A stretch of DNA of 64,000 nucleotides, from NCBI GenBank assembly GCA_903847605.1, contig CAINED010000078.1, positions 62,001 through 126,000 of the forward strand, in the 5' to 3' direction. The position numbers and the translations under genes are program-made. The first letter of the stretch is position 1, and every line of letters begins with the position of its first letter. Positions 1 through 8,874 of the stretch are shown one piece after another. A model generated the notes under the pieces. That model did no database searches. It was not told where the DNA came from and saw only the letters and a list, made by a program, of their open reading frames with translations. This stretch comes from an uncultured Hyphomicrobiales bacterium. GTDB taxonomy: Bacteria > Pseudomonadota > Alphaproteobacteria > Rhizobiales > Beijerinckiaceae.

Positions 1-18
1 AGGGTGGTTTCCGTGCTG

Positions 19-39
19 TTGACAGCCATTTTAGGCTGT
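19..39 (+). promoter_or_regulatory. Possible promoter/operator upstream of livJ
   Basis: A TTGACA hexamer at 19-24 overlaps an inverted repeat, ACAGCC-N6-GGCTGT (22-39). A matching -10 box is not clear. The repeat could be an operator for the liv operon or a weak terminator of a gene left of the window. Confidence 0.25.
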
Positions 40-107
40 TTCAGAAACGTCACTGGGAAGTCGCTGGCGATATCGAGGGAATAGCGCCGGCCCGGAGGGA
101 GAAAAAG

Positions 108-1292
108 ATGAGACGCATTCTAGCAGCAGTTGTCGGCGCGGCGATGCTGGCCGGAACGACTTTGGCTTCGGCCGAAGTCGTAAAGGTCGGCATTATCGCG
201 GAGTTTTCCGGTCCGTTCGCCGTTTGGGGAACGCAATTTCGTCAGGCGATCGAGGCCTTCCAAAAGGTCAATGGCAAGACGATCGATGGGCACGAAGTTC
301 AGTTCGTCTATCGCGACGTCGGAGGCGCCGATCCCGCGAAGTCGCGCGCTCTGGCTGAAGAACTCATTCTGCGCGAACGTGTGAAGTTCATCGGCGGGTT
401 CGCGTTGACGCCAAATGCGCTGGCTGTTGCCGAAATCATCACTGAGGCGAAAATACCCACGGTCATTTTCAACGCTGCGACGTCCATCATCACGCGCAAG
501 TCGCCCTATTACGTTCGAACCAGTATGACGGTGCAGCAGTATATCGATCCGCTGCCGACGTGGGCGGCGACCGAAGGCAAGATGAAGTCGGCTTACGTGC
601 TGGTCAGCGACTATGCGCCGGGCCATGACGCCGAGGAAATTTTCATCAACAACTTCGAAAAGGCGGGCGGTAAGATCGTCGGCAAAGCGCGTATCCCGCT
701 CAATGTCACGGATTTCGCACCCTACATCGAGCGTGCAGGAGGGTCGGGGGCAGAAGCCGTCTACATTTTCATGCCTGCGGGCGCACCCTCTATCTCGATT
801 ATCCGGGAGTTCGCGAAACGCGGGCTGAAGGATAAGGGCATCAAGCTGCTCGCAGGCGGCGAGGTACAGGAAGTCTTCCTTCCAGCCATCGGCGACGACG
901 TGGTCGGCACGATTTCATCGATGCACTATACGGAAACGAACACTTATCCCGAGAATATCGCCTTGCGGAAAACACTGATGGAAATGTTCGGAGCCAATGC
1001 CGTACCGGATATTGGTTCGGTCGGGGCGTGGGATGGGACCAAGCTGATTTACGATGCTATCAAGGCGCATGGTCCGAGAATCACTGGCGACCAGTTCGTT
1101 GCATTCGCCAAGGGGCGCAAGTGGGATAGTCCGCGCGGGCCGATCATGATCGATGCGCAAGAGCGCGACATCGTCCAGCAGGTCTATCTGCGCCGCGTCG
1201 AAAAGCGCGATGGCAAGCTCGTCAACATTGACTTTTTCAAGTCGGGCATGGTCAGGGATCCTTGGAAGATCGCCAATCCGAACGCGAAATAA
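108..1292 (+). CDS. livJ: Branched-chain amino acid type ABC transporter substrate-binding protein
   Basis: Periplasmic receptor of a HAAT-family (LivJ-type) importer, 394 aa. It begins with a signal peptide (about residues 1-23, ending in TLASA), followed by a type I periplasmic fold: the opening KVGIIAEFSGPFAVWG is typical of LivJ-like receptors. GGAGGG lies 7-8 nt before the ATG. It is the first gene of a five-gene transporter operon in the order receptor, two permeases, two ATPases. The real ligand may be an amino acid, amide or aromatic acid, because LivJ-like receptors in Rhizobiales are diverse. Confidence 0.9.
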   Translation: MRRILAAVVGAAMLAGTTLASAEVVKVGIIAEFSGPFAVWGTQFRQAIEAFQKVNGKTIDGHEVQFVYRDVGGADPAKSRALAEELILRERVKFIGGFALTPNALAVAEIITEAKIPTVIFNAATSIITRKSPYYVRTSMTVQQYIDPLPTWAATEGKMKSAYVLVSDYAPGHDAEEIFINNFEKAGGKIVGKARIPLNVTDFAPYIERAGGSGAEAVYIFMPAGAPSISIIREFAKRGLKDKGIKLLAGGEVQEVFLPAIGDDVVGTISSMHYTETNTYPENIALRKTLMEMFGANAVPDIGSVGAWDGTKLIYDAIKAHGPRITGDQFVAFAKGRKWDSPRGPIMIDAQERDIVQQVYLRRVEKRDGKLVNIDFFKSGMVRDPWKIANPNAK

Positions 1293-1331
1293 TCGCGGCG
1301 CAGGCAACAGGTCTTTCAAGTTGGGCTCTTC

Positions 1332-2198
1332 ATGTTGATTTTCACTATCCTGCTGGACGGGATCGCCTACGGGATGGTCCTGTTCATCATCTCGGTCGGG
1401 CTCACCGTCACGATGGGCCTCATGCGCGTGGTCAATCTCGCGCATGGGGCTTTTGCCATGCTCGGCGGCTATCTCGCCTCGGTGATGATAAGGCACTACG
1501 GCATTCCTTATGTGCCCGCGGCGTTTCTGGCGGCGATCGCATGCGGGGCGCTCGGCGGCGTTGCGGAACTGACGATCTACCGTCCGCTCTACCGCAAGGG
1601 CGAACTGGCGCAGGTGCTGCTCACCTTCGGCCTGATCTTCATATCGATTGCTGCGATGACGCTCATCTTCGGACCGCGTCCGATCGACGAGAGCATGCCG
1701 AAATGGCTCGAAGGTCTGGTCGACGTCGGGTTCCGGACCTATCCGACCTACCGTCTCTTTTTGATCGGAGTTGGAGCCGCGCTGGCGCTGGCGCTCTGGT
1801 TCATCATCGAGAGGTCTCTGTTCGGCGCACGCCTGCGCGCCGCGGTTGACGACCCCGGCATGGCGCGCGCCGTCGGCATCAATGTGAACCTGCTTTTCAC
1901 GCTGACCTTTGTCGGCGGCTGCGCGCTGGCGGGCTTCGGCGGCGCGATCGGAGCGGGCATCTTGCCGATCGATCCTTTCTATGCCTTGCGCTATCTCGTG
2001 CTCTTCCTCGTTGTTGTCGTAATCGGGGGCCTCGGCAGTTTCCGCGGCTCGCTGGCGGCGGCCCTTGCGGTCGGCATCATCGAAACGGCGGGCAAATATC
2101 TCGTGCCGCAGCTTGGCTCCTTCCTCCTGTGGATCATCGTCTTCGGCCTGCTGCTCTGGCGGCCGAACGGTCTCTTGCCCGCGAAAACAGCGTCATGA
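1332..2198 (+). CDS. livH: Branched-chain amino acid ABC transporter permease LivH-like
   Basis: Inner-membrane permease of the importer, 288 aa, with about eight hydrophobic segments. The segment GLTVTMGLMRVVNLAHGAFAMLGGY carries the NLAHG signature near residues 30-45 that is conserved in LivH. A GLGSFRG motif near residue 237 matches the loop that contacts the ATPase. The stop codon overlaps the next start (ATGA at 2195-2198), so the two permeases are translationally coupled. Confidence 0.9.
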   Translation: MLIFTILLDGIAYGMVLFIISVGLTVTMGLMRVVNLAHGAFAMLGGYLASVMIRHYGIPYVPAAFLAAIACGALGGVAELTIYRPLYRKGELAQVLLTFGLIFISIAAMTLIFGPRPIDESMPKWLEGLVDVGFRTYPTYRLFLIGVGAALALALWFIIERSLFGARLRAAVDDPGMARAVGINVNLLFTLTFVGGCALAGFGGAIGAGILPIDPFYALRYLVLFLVVVVIGGLGSFRGSLAAALAVGIIETAGKYLVPQLGSFLLWIIVFGLLLWRPNGLLPAKTAS

Positions 2199-3256
2199 AC
2201 CAACCGATCACGCCGGCTTCGACGCCGCAACTGAACTTGCCGGCTTCGGGCCTCACCGCGCTGCGGCCAGTCGACGCCTGGCATCTTGCGCCGTGGATTA
2301 TCGCGCTCGCTTTCTATTTTCTCGTGCCGCCGGGCTTTCACACCCTCGGCACGAATGTCCTCGTCATGATCCTGTTCACGCTGTCGCTCGATCTGGCGCT
2401 GGGATTTGCGGGCATCATCACGCTTGGCCATGCGGCCTTCTTCGGCGTCGGCGCCTATGCGGCTGGCGTCATGGTCAGCAAGCTGACGCCGGATCCGATC
2501 ATGGGCCTCCTGCTGGCGACGGCTCTTGCGGGCGTACTTGGCGCCCTGACCGGCATGTTGATCCTGCATACGCAGGGCGTCGCCATGTTCATGCTGACGC
2601 TCGCCATCGCGTCGATCTTCTACGAGGTGGCGAACCAGTGGCGGAGCGTCACCGGCGGCGATGATGGCCTCACCGTGCCGCGCCCCGCGGCTTTGCTCGC
2701 CTATTTTGGCTTCGAGGGGTTCCGTTTCGATTTCGCCGGCAAGACAGCCTATCTCTATGCGCTCAGCGTTCTCTTCGTCTGGTTCCTGATCGCCTGGCGC
2801 ATCGTGAAATCGCCGTTCGGCCGTTCGCTCGATGGCATCCGGCAGAATCCGCGCCGCATGCGCGCCATCGGCACGCCGGTCTGGTGGAGGCTCGTCGCCA
2901 TGTACGGCATTTCCTGCGCGATGGCGGGATCAGCGGGGGCTCTCCAAGCGCATGCGATCCGTCTTGTCGGGCTGAAATCGCTCGAACTCGAACTCTCGGG
3001 CATCGTTGCTGTGATGCTGGTGCTCGGCGGCGAACGCAGACTCTACGGCGCTTTCCTCGGCGCGGCTTTTTATGTGCTCGTTCACGACTGGGCCGCAGCG
3101 ATCAATCCGTTCTACTGGATGTTCGTCGTCGGCGCTCTGCTGGTCGCGGTCGTGCTGTTCCTCGACGGCGGACTTATGGGCCTGCTCGACCGTATCGCGG
3201 CTCTCTTCGGGCGCAAGAAAAGCGGTGAAGAGCAGGCGTCGGGAGACGCGAAATGA
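2195..3256 (+). CDS. livM: Branched-chain amino acid ABC transporter permease LivM-like
   Basis: Second permease of the importer, 353 aa from the ATG at 2195, which overlaps the livH stop. The reading frame is open further upstream (to 2129), but that stretch lies inside livH. The segment LALGFAGIITLGHAAFFGVGAYAAG is the LivM family signature, and about ten membrane spans are visible. The C-terminus is charged (RKKSGEEQASGDAK). The stop overlaps the next start (ATGA at 3253-3256). Confidence 0.9.
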   Translation: MNQPITPASTPQLNLPASGLTALRPVDAWHLAPWIIALAFYFLVPPGFHTLGTNVLVMILFTLSLDLALGFAGIITLGHAAFFGVGAYAAGVMVSKLTPDPIMGLLLATALAGVLGALTGMLILHTQGVAMFMLTLAIASIFYEVANQWRSVTGGDDGLTVPRPAALLAYFGFEGFRFDFAGKTAYLYALSVLFVWFLIAWRIVKSPFGRSLDGIRQNPRRMRAIGTPVWWRLVAMYGISCAMAGSAGALQAHAIRLVGLKSLELELSGIVAVMLVLGGERRLYGAFLGAAFYVLVHDWAAAINPFYWMFVVGALLVAVVLFLDGGLMGLLDRIAALFGRKKSGEEQASGDAK

Positions 3257-4029
3257 GAGCATTGCCTTCGCGTGAGGAAGCGCCCGTCCTTTCGATCCGC
3301 GGCCTGTGCAAAAACTTCGGCGCGTTGGCGGTTACGCAGTCGGTGAGCCTTGATCTTCATCCCGGCGCGCGGCTCGGCCTGATCGGCCCGAACGGAGCGG
3401 GCAAGACAACCTTGGTCAACCTGCTCACGGGCATGCTGACGCCCGATGCGGGCGACATCATTCTCAACGGCGAATATATTGAAAAGTTGAAGGCCGAGCA
3501 GCGCGTCAAGCGCGGCCTCGTGCGCACGCACCAGATCAATACGCTGCTCACCGAACATACGATGCGCGACAACGTCGCCATCGCCGTCGCCGAACGCCTC
3601 GGCTACGCATGGCGCACGCTGCGTTTCGGCCCGCAATGGCGCGCCTGTCAGGAAGAGGCCCATGCGCAGCTTGCCGAACTCGGCGTGGCGCAGGCAGGCG
3701 ACCGGCGGGTATCCGAACTCCCTTACGGCCAGCAGCGCCTGCTTGAAATCGCCATCGCGCTGGCTTTGAAACCGAAGGTTCTGCTGCTCGACGAGCCGGG
3801 CGCCGGCATACCCTCGACGGAATCGCACATCATCGACGAGGCGCTCGAAAAACTCCCCGCCGAAATCGCGATCCTGCTCATCGAACACGACATGGACCTC
3901 GTCTTCCGCTTCGCGAAAAAGATCACGGTGCTGGTGCAGGGCGCGGTGCTGACGACCGGCGTGCCCGCCGAGATCGCCAAGAATCCGGAAGTGCGCGCGG
4001 TCTATCTCGGACGGAGCCAACAGGTATGA
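3253..4029 (+). CDS. livG: ABC transporter ATP-binding protein LivG-like
   Basis: ATPase subunit, 258 aa. It has Walker A GPNGAGKTT (about residues 45-53), a Walker B followed by Glu (LLLDEPGAG) and the switch His in LIEHDMD. The C-loop reads SELPYGQQRLLEI, a LivG-like version of the LSGGQ signature. The start overlaps the livM stop and the stop overlaps the livF start. Confidence 0.9.
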   Translation: MRALPSREEAPVLSIRGLCKNFGALAVTQSVSLDLHPGARLGLIGPNGAGKTTLVNLLTGMLTPDAGDIILNGEYIEKLKAEQRVKRGLVRTHQINTLLTEHTMRDNVAIAVAERLGYAWRTLRFGPQWRACQEEAHAQLAELGVAQAGDRRVSELPYGQQRLLEIAIALALKPKVLLLDEPGAGIPSTESHIIDEALEKLPAEIAILLIEHDMDLVFRFAKKITVLVQGAVLTTGVPAEIAKNPEVRAVYLGRSQQV

Positions 4030-4739
4030 GCGCGGCGATTGCGACCAAAGACCTCGTCGCCGGTTACGGCCCGACCATCGTTCTGGATGGCTTGAGCTTC
4101 GACGTTCCCAAGGACGGAACGCTTGCCATTCTCGGGCGCAATGGCGTCGGCAAGTCGACCCTGTTTTACACGCTGATGGGCCTCACGACCCGCCATCGCG
4201 GTTCGATCGAATTGTTCGGCAAACCGATCGAGACGATGCCGACGCATCAGCGTTCGCAATCGGGGCTCGCGCTGGTCGCGCAGGAGCGTCGGATTTTCCC
4301 CTCGCTCAGCGTGCACGAGAATCTGCTCGTGTCCGTACAGGCCGGCGGCTGGAGCGTCGATCAGATCTACGATCTCTTTCCGGGTCTCGCGGCGCGGCGC
4401 GCCAATGCCGGCAACCAGCTTTCCGGCGGCGAGCAGCAGATGCTGGCGGTCGGCCGCGCGCTTGCCGGGGCGCCGAAAGTCCTGCTGCTGGACGAGCCGA
4501 TGGAGGGCCTGGCGCCGGTCATCGTCGATACGCTGTTCGACGCCTTTTCGAAGATCCGCGACGAGGGCGGCATGACCATCATCCTCGTCGAGCAGAAGGT
4601 CGATCTGGCGCTCGCTTTCGCGCGCGATGCGATCATTCTGGACCGGGGCCAGATCGTCTATCGCGGCACCTGCGCGGCTTTGAAAGCCGACGAGGAAGCC
4701 CAGCACACCTATCTGGGCGTCGGCGCGGACGTACATTAA
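4026..4739 (+). CDS. livF: ABC transporter ATP-binding protein LivF-like
   Basis: Second ATPase subunit, 237 aa. Motifs seen are Walker A GRNGVGKST, signature LSGGEQQML, Walker B LLLDEPMEGLAP and the LivF-typical LVEQKVD region in place of the EHD switch. It is the last gene of the transporter operon, and about 100 nt separate it from the molybdenum hydroxylase gene downstream. Confidence 0.9.
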   Translation: MSAAIATKDLVAGYGPTIVLDGLSFDVPKDGTLAILGRNGVGKSTLFYTLMGLTTRHRGSIELFGKPIETMPTHQRSQSGLALVAQERRIFPSLSVHENLLVSVQAGGWSVDQIYDLFPGLAARRANAGNQLSGGEQQMLAVGRALAGAPKVLLLDEPMEGLAPVIVDTLFDAFSKIRDEGGMTIILVEQKVDLALAFARDAIILDRGQIVYRGTCAALKADEEAQHTYLGVGADVH

Positions 4740-4836
4740 TTTCGTCATCACGCGGTCGCGAAGCGGATGGGGCTTGAGCCCATGCCGATCCGCGCTCTAT
4801 AGCCTTCAGCACAGAATTACTTTTGAGGAACGCCCC

Positions 4837-7170
4837 ATGGGACAATTTGGAATCGGTCAGCCCGTTCGCCGCAAGGAAGATGTTCGCCTGCTGACGGGCG
4901 GCGGGAAATTCACCGATGACGTCGCCGTCGAGGGCCAGCTCTGGGCCGCCTTCGTGCGCTCGCCCCGCGCCAATGCGAAAATATTGAGCTACGACACGTC
5001 GGCCGCCGCCGCCTTGCCCGGCGTCGTCGCGATCTACACCGGCAAGGACTGCGAAGCCGCAGGCCTGCGCACCGTGATGACCGATGCGCGCTTCGACGAC
5101 CGCTCGGGCCGCCCGATGAGCCTGCCGGAGCGCTGGGCGATGCCGCCGGACCAGACGCGCTTCGTCGGCGAGTGCCTGGCGATCGTGATCGCCGACAGCG
5201 CCACCCGTGCGCGCGAAGCCGCCGAAGCCGTCGACATCGAGTTCGAGCCGCTGCCTGCGATTGCTTCGACCGCCCGCGCACTCGACAAGGACGCGCCGAA
5301 GGTCTGGCCGCAGTACGATTCCAATCTCGTGGTACACTGGGAGCACGGCGAAAAGGCCGCCATCGAGGCGAAGCTCGCCAGCGCCGCAAAGCGCGTCAGC
5401 GTCGATCTCGTCAACAATCGTCTCGCCGTCAGCCCGATGGAGCCGCGCGTCATCACCGCAAGCTACGATGCGAAAGACGAGTCGCTACTGGTCTATTGCC
5501 CCACGCAGGGGGCGCGGCGCTTTCAGGAAACGCTGGCCAACGCCATCCTGAAAATGCCCGTCGGGAAAGTGCGGGTCATCTCCAACGACACCGGCGGCGG
5601 GTTCGGCATCCGCTCGAAAATGTACCCGGAAGTGGTGATGGTCGCCTGGGCCGCGAAGAAACTCGGCAAGGCGATCAAGTGGCGCGGCGACCGCAGCGAG
5701 ACGTTCGTTTCTGACTATCAGGGCCGCGACCAGATCAATCATTGCGAGATGGGCCTTGACGCTGACGGTCGCGTCGTCGCGCTGAAGGTCGAGACGCTGC
5801 TGAATGTCGGCGCTTATCTTTCGGAGAATGGCGTGCGCCTGCCGATGCAGGGCGGGGGACGCATCATCCCCGGCATGTACGACATCAAGGATTTCTATTT
5901 CTCGGTGAAGCCTGTCTTCACCAACACGATCTGCACCGACACCTATCGCGGCGCTGGCCGTCCGGAAGCGGCCTACATCATGGAACGGCTGATGGATGCC
6001 GCGGCGGAGGCTTGCAACCTGCCGCGCGACGAAATCCGCCGCCGCAACTTCATCCAGCCATCGCAGTTCCCCTACACGACGCATCTCGGCTTCGTGCTCG
6101 ACAGCGGGGACTTCGAGGGCACAATGAAGATGGCGCTCGATGCCGGTCACTGGTCGACATTCGAGCAGCGCCGCAAGGAAGCCGCCGCACGCGGCAAACT
6201 GCGCGGCATCGGTCTTTCAGCCTTCATCGAGGGCGCGGGCAGCCGTCCGATGGAGGGCATGCGCATGAAGATCGACGCGGCGGGCAAGGTGACGCTGTTC
6301 GCCGGCACCTATTCGCACGGGCAGGGGCATCTCACCGTTTATTCGCAGCTCGTGAACGAGTTCCTCGGTATCGATTTCGACGACGTCGATCTCGTCAACG
6401 GCGACAGTGCGACATCGCCCGCCACCGCCATCGGCACCTTCGGTTCGCGCTCGTCAATGGTCGGCGGCATGGCGATTCGCATGGCCTCCGACAAGATCAT
6501 CGAGAAGGGCAAAAAGATCGCCGGCCATCTGCTGCAGGCGCAGCCGGATCAGGTGACGTTCGCCGACGGCGCATTCCGCACGGCCAGCAGCAGCATCACG
6601 CTGAAAGACGTGGCGGCCGCCGCGCATGATCCTTCGCGCTTGCCGGAAGGGGTTGCGCCCGGCCTCGACGAGGAAGTCACCTACAAGGGCGACAGCGAGA
6701 ATTTCCCCAACGGCGCGCATGTCGTCGAAGTCGAGGTCGAGGCCGACACGGGCATCGTGGAGGTCGTCTCCTATGTCGCCGTGGACGATTGCGGCGTCGT
6801 GCTGAATCCGTTCATCGTTCACGGTCAGGCACAGGGCGGCATCGCGCAGGGGCTCGGGCAGGCGCTGACGGAAAACGTCATGTACGACGACGAAGGCCAG
6901 CTCCTGACGGCGTCCTACATGGACTATGGCATGCCGCGCGCCCATCACATGGCGCATGTGGAAGGCCTGTTCAACGAAGTGCCCTCGAAGACGAACCTTT
7001 TGGGCGTGAAGGGTGCGGGCGAAGCGGGTGCGACAGGCGCGCCGGCGGCTATCGTCGGCGCGGTCTGCGATGCTTTGCGCGACTATGGCATCAAACATAT
7101 CGACATGCCGCTGACGCCCGAACGCGTCTGGCGGGCCATTCAGGATGCGAAGGGACGGAAAGCGGCCTAG
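4837..7170 (+). CDS. Xanthine dehydrogenase family, molybdopterin-binding (CoxL-like) subunit
   Basis: Large catalytic subunit of a molybdenum hydroxylase, 777 aa. The start at ATG 4837 is preceded by GAGGA, and the product begins GIGQPVRRKEDVRLLTGGG as usual in this family. The active-site loop reads TYRGAGRPE (about residues 368-376), the form II / hydroxylase type, not the CO-dehydrogenase AYXCSFR. GGGFGIRSK (near 251) is a cofactor-binding loop and E729 in GVKGAGEAGATGAP is the expected catalytic Glu. FAD (CoxM) and 2Fe-2S (CoxS) subunits are not adjacent, so it must pair with subunits encoded elsewhere. Its substrate, perhaps a heteroaromatic or aldehyde, may enter through the upstream Liv importer; that is inference from position. 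Confidence 0.88.
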   Translation: MGQFGIGQPVRRKEDVRLLTGGGKFTDDVAVEGQLWAAFVRSPRANAKILSYDTSAAAALPGVVAIYTGKDCEAAGLRTVMTDARFDDRSGRPMSLPERWAMPPDQTRFVGECLAIVIADSATRAREAAEAVDIEFEPLPAIASTARALDKDAPKVWPQYDSNLVVHWEHGEKAAIEAKLASAAKRVSVDLVNNRLAVSPMEPRVITASYDAKDESLLVYCPTQGARRFQETLANAILKMPVGKVRVISNDTGGGFGIRSKMYPEVVMVAWAAKKLGKAIKWRGDRSETFVSDYQGRDQINHCEMGLDADGRVVALKVETLLNVGAYLSENGVRLPMQGGGRIIPGMYDIKDFYFSVKPVFTNTICTDTYRGAGRPEAAYIMERLMDAAAEACNLPRDEIRRRNFIQPSQFPYTTHLGFVLDSGDFEGTMKMALDAGHWSTFEQRRKEAAARGKLRGIGLSAFIEGAGSRPMEGMRMKIDAAGKVTLFAGTYSHGQGHLTVYSQLVNEFLGIDFDDVDLVNGDSATSPATAIGTFGSRSSMVGGMAIRMASDKIIEKGKKIAGHLLQAQPDQVTFADGAFRTASSSITLKDVAAAAHDPSRLPEGVAPGLDEEVTYKGDSENFPNGAHVVEVEVEADTGIVEVVSYVAVDDCGVVLNPFIVHGQAQGGIAQGLGQALTENVMYDDEGQLLTASYMDYGMPRAHHMAHVEGLFNEVPSKTNLLGVKGAGEAGATGAPAAIVGAVCDALRDYGIKHIDMPLTPERVWRAIQDAKGRKAA

Positions 7171-7273
7171 CTTGGCCGCTCAGGTTGTTGACTGGGGCGG
7201 CAGCGTCGCGAAAACGCTATGCAGTGTCAGGATAGAATGCGCAGCCCGCTCACCCGCACATGGAAATCGGTAA

Positions 7274-7819
7274 ATGCAAGTTGATACGCCACGCGAAGAA
7301 AAGCCGTTAAGGCCGCTCCCACTCCTGATTTTTAGCTCGCGCTGGCTGCAATTGCCGCTCTATCTCGGGTTGATCGTGGCGCAGTGCGTCTATGTCTTCC
7401 TGTTTCTGAAAGAACTGTGGCATCTGGTGTCCCATGCCACCGGCTTCAGCGAGCAGCAGATCATGCTGGTCGTGCTCGGCCTCATCGACGTCGTGATGAT
7501 TTCCAACCTGCTCGTCATGGTGATCGTCGGCGGTTACGAGACATTCGTGTCGCGCCTGCGCCTCGAAGGCCATCCGGACCAGCCGGAATGGCTGAGCCAC
7601 GTCAATGCGGGCGTTCTCAAGGTGAAGCTGGCGATGGCCATCATCGGCATCTCCTCGATCCACCTGTTGCGGACGTTTATCGAGGCGAGCCGCATCGGGC
7701 TGCCGGGGGCCGCGATCACCGCCGAGGCCGTGATGTGGCAGACGATCATTCACACAATCTTCATCCTGTCGGCGATCGGCATCGCCTATGTCGATCGCCT
7801 GACGCAGGTGAAGCACTGA
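7274..7819 (+). CDS. YqhA / UPF0114 (TIGR00645) family membrane protein
   Basis: Integral membrane protein, 181 aa, with about four hydrophobic segments. The N-terminal segment [20 protein letters not shown] and the central [22 protein letters not shown] are characteristic of the UPF0114/YqhA family, whose function is not established. It stands alone between the molybdenum hydroxylase and a convergent small secreted protein. Confidence 0.85.
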   Translation: MQVDTPREEKPLRPLPLLIFSSRWLQLPLYLGLIVAQCVYVFLFLKELWHLVSHATGFSEQQIMLVVLGLIDVVMISNLLVMVIVGGYETFVSRLRLEGHPDQPEWLSHVNAGVLKVKLAMAIIGISSIHLLRTFIEASRIGLPGAAITAEAVMWQTIIHTIFILSAIGIAYVDRLTQVKH

Positions 7820-7862
7820 ATATCGACTGGGGCCGGGGCAGGCTGTGCGGCCTGCTCTGAAG

Positions 7863-7886
7863 CGGAGGCGACAGGAGCCGCCTCCG
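7863..7886. terminator. Hairpin between convergent genes
   Basis: Inverted repeat CGGAGGCG (7863-7870) / CGCCTCCG (7879-7886) with an 8-nt loop lies between the yqhA-like gene and the convergent 74-aa gene. No T-tract is evident on either strand, so it is only a candidate transcript end. Confidence 0.4.
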
Positions 7887-7900
7887 GCACGTAAATCAGA

Positions 7901-8125
7901 TCACATGCAGTTGCCGTTGGCCTTGCTGGAGTTGCAGGCCTGCATGCATTTGGAAAAGCCGACCGACGTGCCGGCCGCGACGCGCTTCTGGCAATAGGAC
8001 TGACAATAGGTCCCGCAGGCGGGCTTGGCGCGCTGGCTCTGGGCGACGACCTGCGCCTGCGCGGATGCGAAGGTCAGCGTTCCCAGGAACATGCTGGCGA
8101 CGGCGGCAAAGGCAATATTTCGCAT
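7901..8125 (-). CDS. Small Cys-rich exported protein, function unknown
   Basis: Predicted 74-aa product with a signal peptide (cleavage near ASAQA, about residue 24) and a 50-residue mature part with six Cys (CGTYCQSYCQ, then single Cys residues at FSKC, QAC and GNC). The spacing suggests disulfide bonds in the periplasm. The start ATG at 8125 has a purine-rich stretch (GGAGGAAT) just upstream. I recognise no family. Confidence 0.6.
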   Translation of the reverse strand: MRNIAFAAVASMFLGTLTFASAQAQVVAQSQRAKPACGTYCQSYCQKRVAAGTSVGFSKCMQACNSSKANGNCM

Positions 8126-8377
8126 TCATTCCTCCGTAAAAGGGCCGGGCTCCGGCAGAAGCGAGACTAAGCGGGGAAGTTGGTTCTGTCACCTATCCGG
8201 ACAGAGGAGGGCCGTCGATCCCCCGAGTGTGGTCCGGCGGAGTCGAAGAAATGGGTATTGACGCCAACCGCAGCGACGGATCAACTTGCTTCAGTCCCGC
8301 CTTGGTTCTTGTGGATGAACCCAGTCGGGACGATGCGTAAGCGCAGGTTCGCCGCGAAAAAAAAAGGAGCGATCGAA

Positions 8378-8716
8378 ATGTTCATCGCCATCGTTCAAAT
8401 CCCCATCGAGGAACGCAGCAAAGCCGACGCCATCGAATCCGGAACTGCGTCCGCGCCGACGTTTTTCGGCGTCAACGGGCTCATCCGCAAATATTACCTG
8501 AATGGCGAGGCGGGCGGCGGCGGCGTTTACCTCTGGGAATCGCGGGAAGCGGCTGAAGCCTGGTATAATGACCAGTGGTGGGTGCGTATGGAAAAGGCCT
8601 TCGGCGTACGTCCCAAGTTGACCTATTACGACAACTATGTGATCGCGGATAATTCCGCCAACGCGCTTCTCGTGGAAGGCAAGCCGGTCCCGATGGCGCG
8701 CGCCGCAGCGGAGTAG
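8378..8716 (+). CDS. YdhR-like monooxygenase family protein (dimeric alpha/beta barrel)
   Basis: 112 aa. The start ATG at 8378 has AAGGAG 8 nt upstream; the frame is open further upstream but without a ribosome site. The sequence GLIRKYYLNGEAGGGGVYLWESREAAEAWY matches the YdhR/antibiotic-biosynthesis-monooxygenase-like ferredoxin fold, small cofactor-free or heme-type enzymes. Substrate unknown. The next gene starts 158 nt downstream and may share its transcript. Confidence 0.7.
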   Translation: MFIAIVQIPIEERSKADAIESGTASAPTFFGVNGLIRKYYLNGEAGGGGVYLWESREAAEAWYNDQWWVRMEKAFGVRPKLTYYDNYVIADNSANALLVEGKPVPMARAAAE

Positions 8717-8874
8717 CGGTTCGCGTCGCGAAGCCGGACAAGGCCCTCAAAGCGGCATGGATCGAGGAGACGCTCCGCTTCGTGCCTCGACGCCACGACG
8801 CAGTCCGCTTTTCCTCTGCCTTTGGCTGACAGCATGGAGTAAACTCCGCCCAAAGCCCCAATTCGGAGGAAGCC

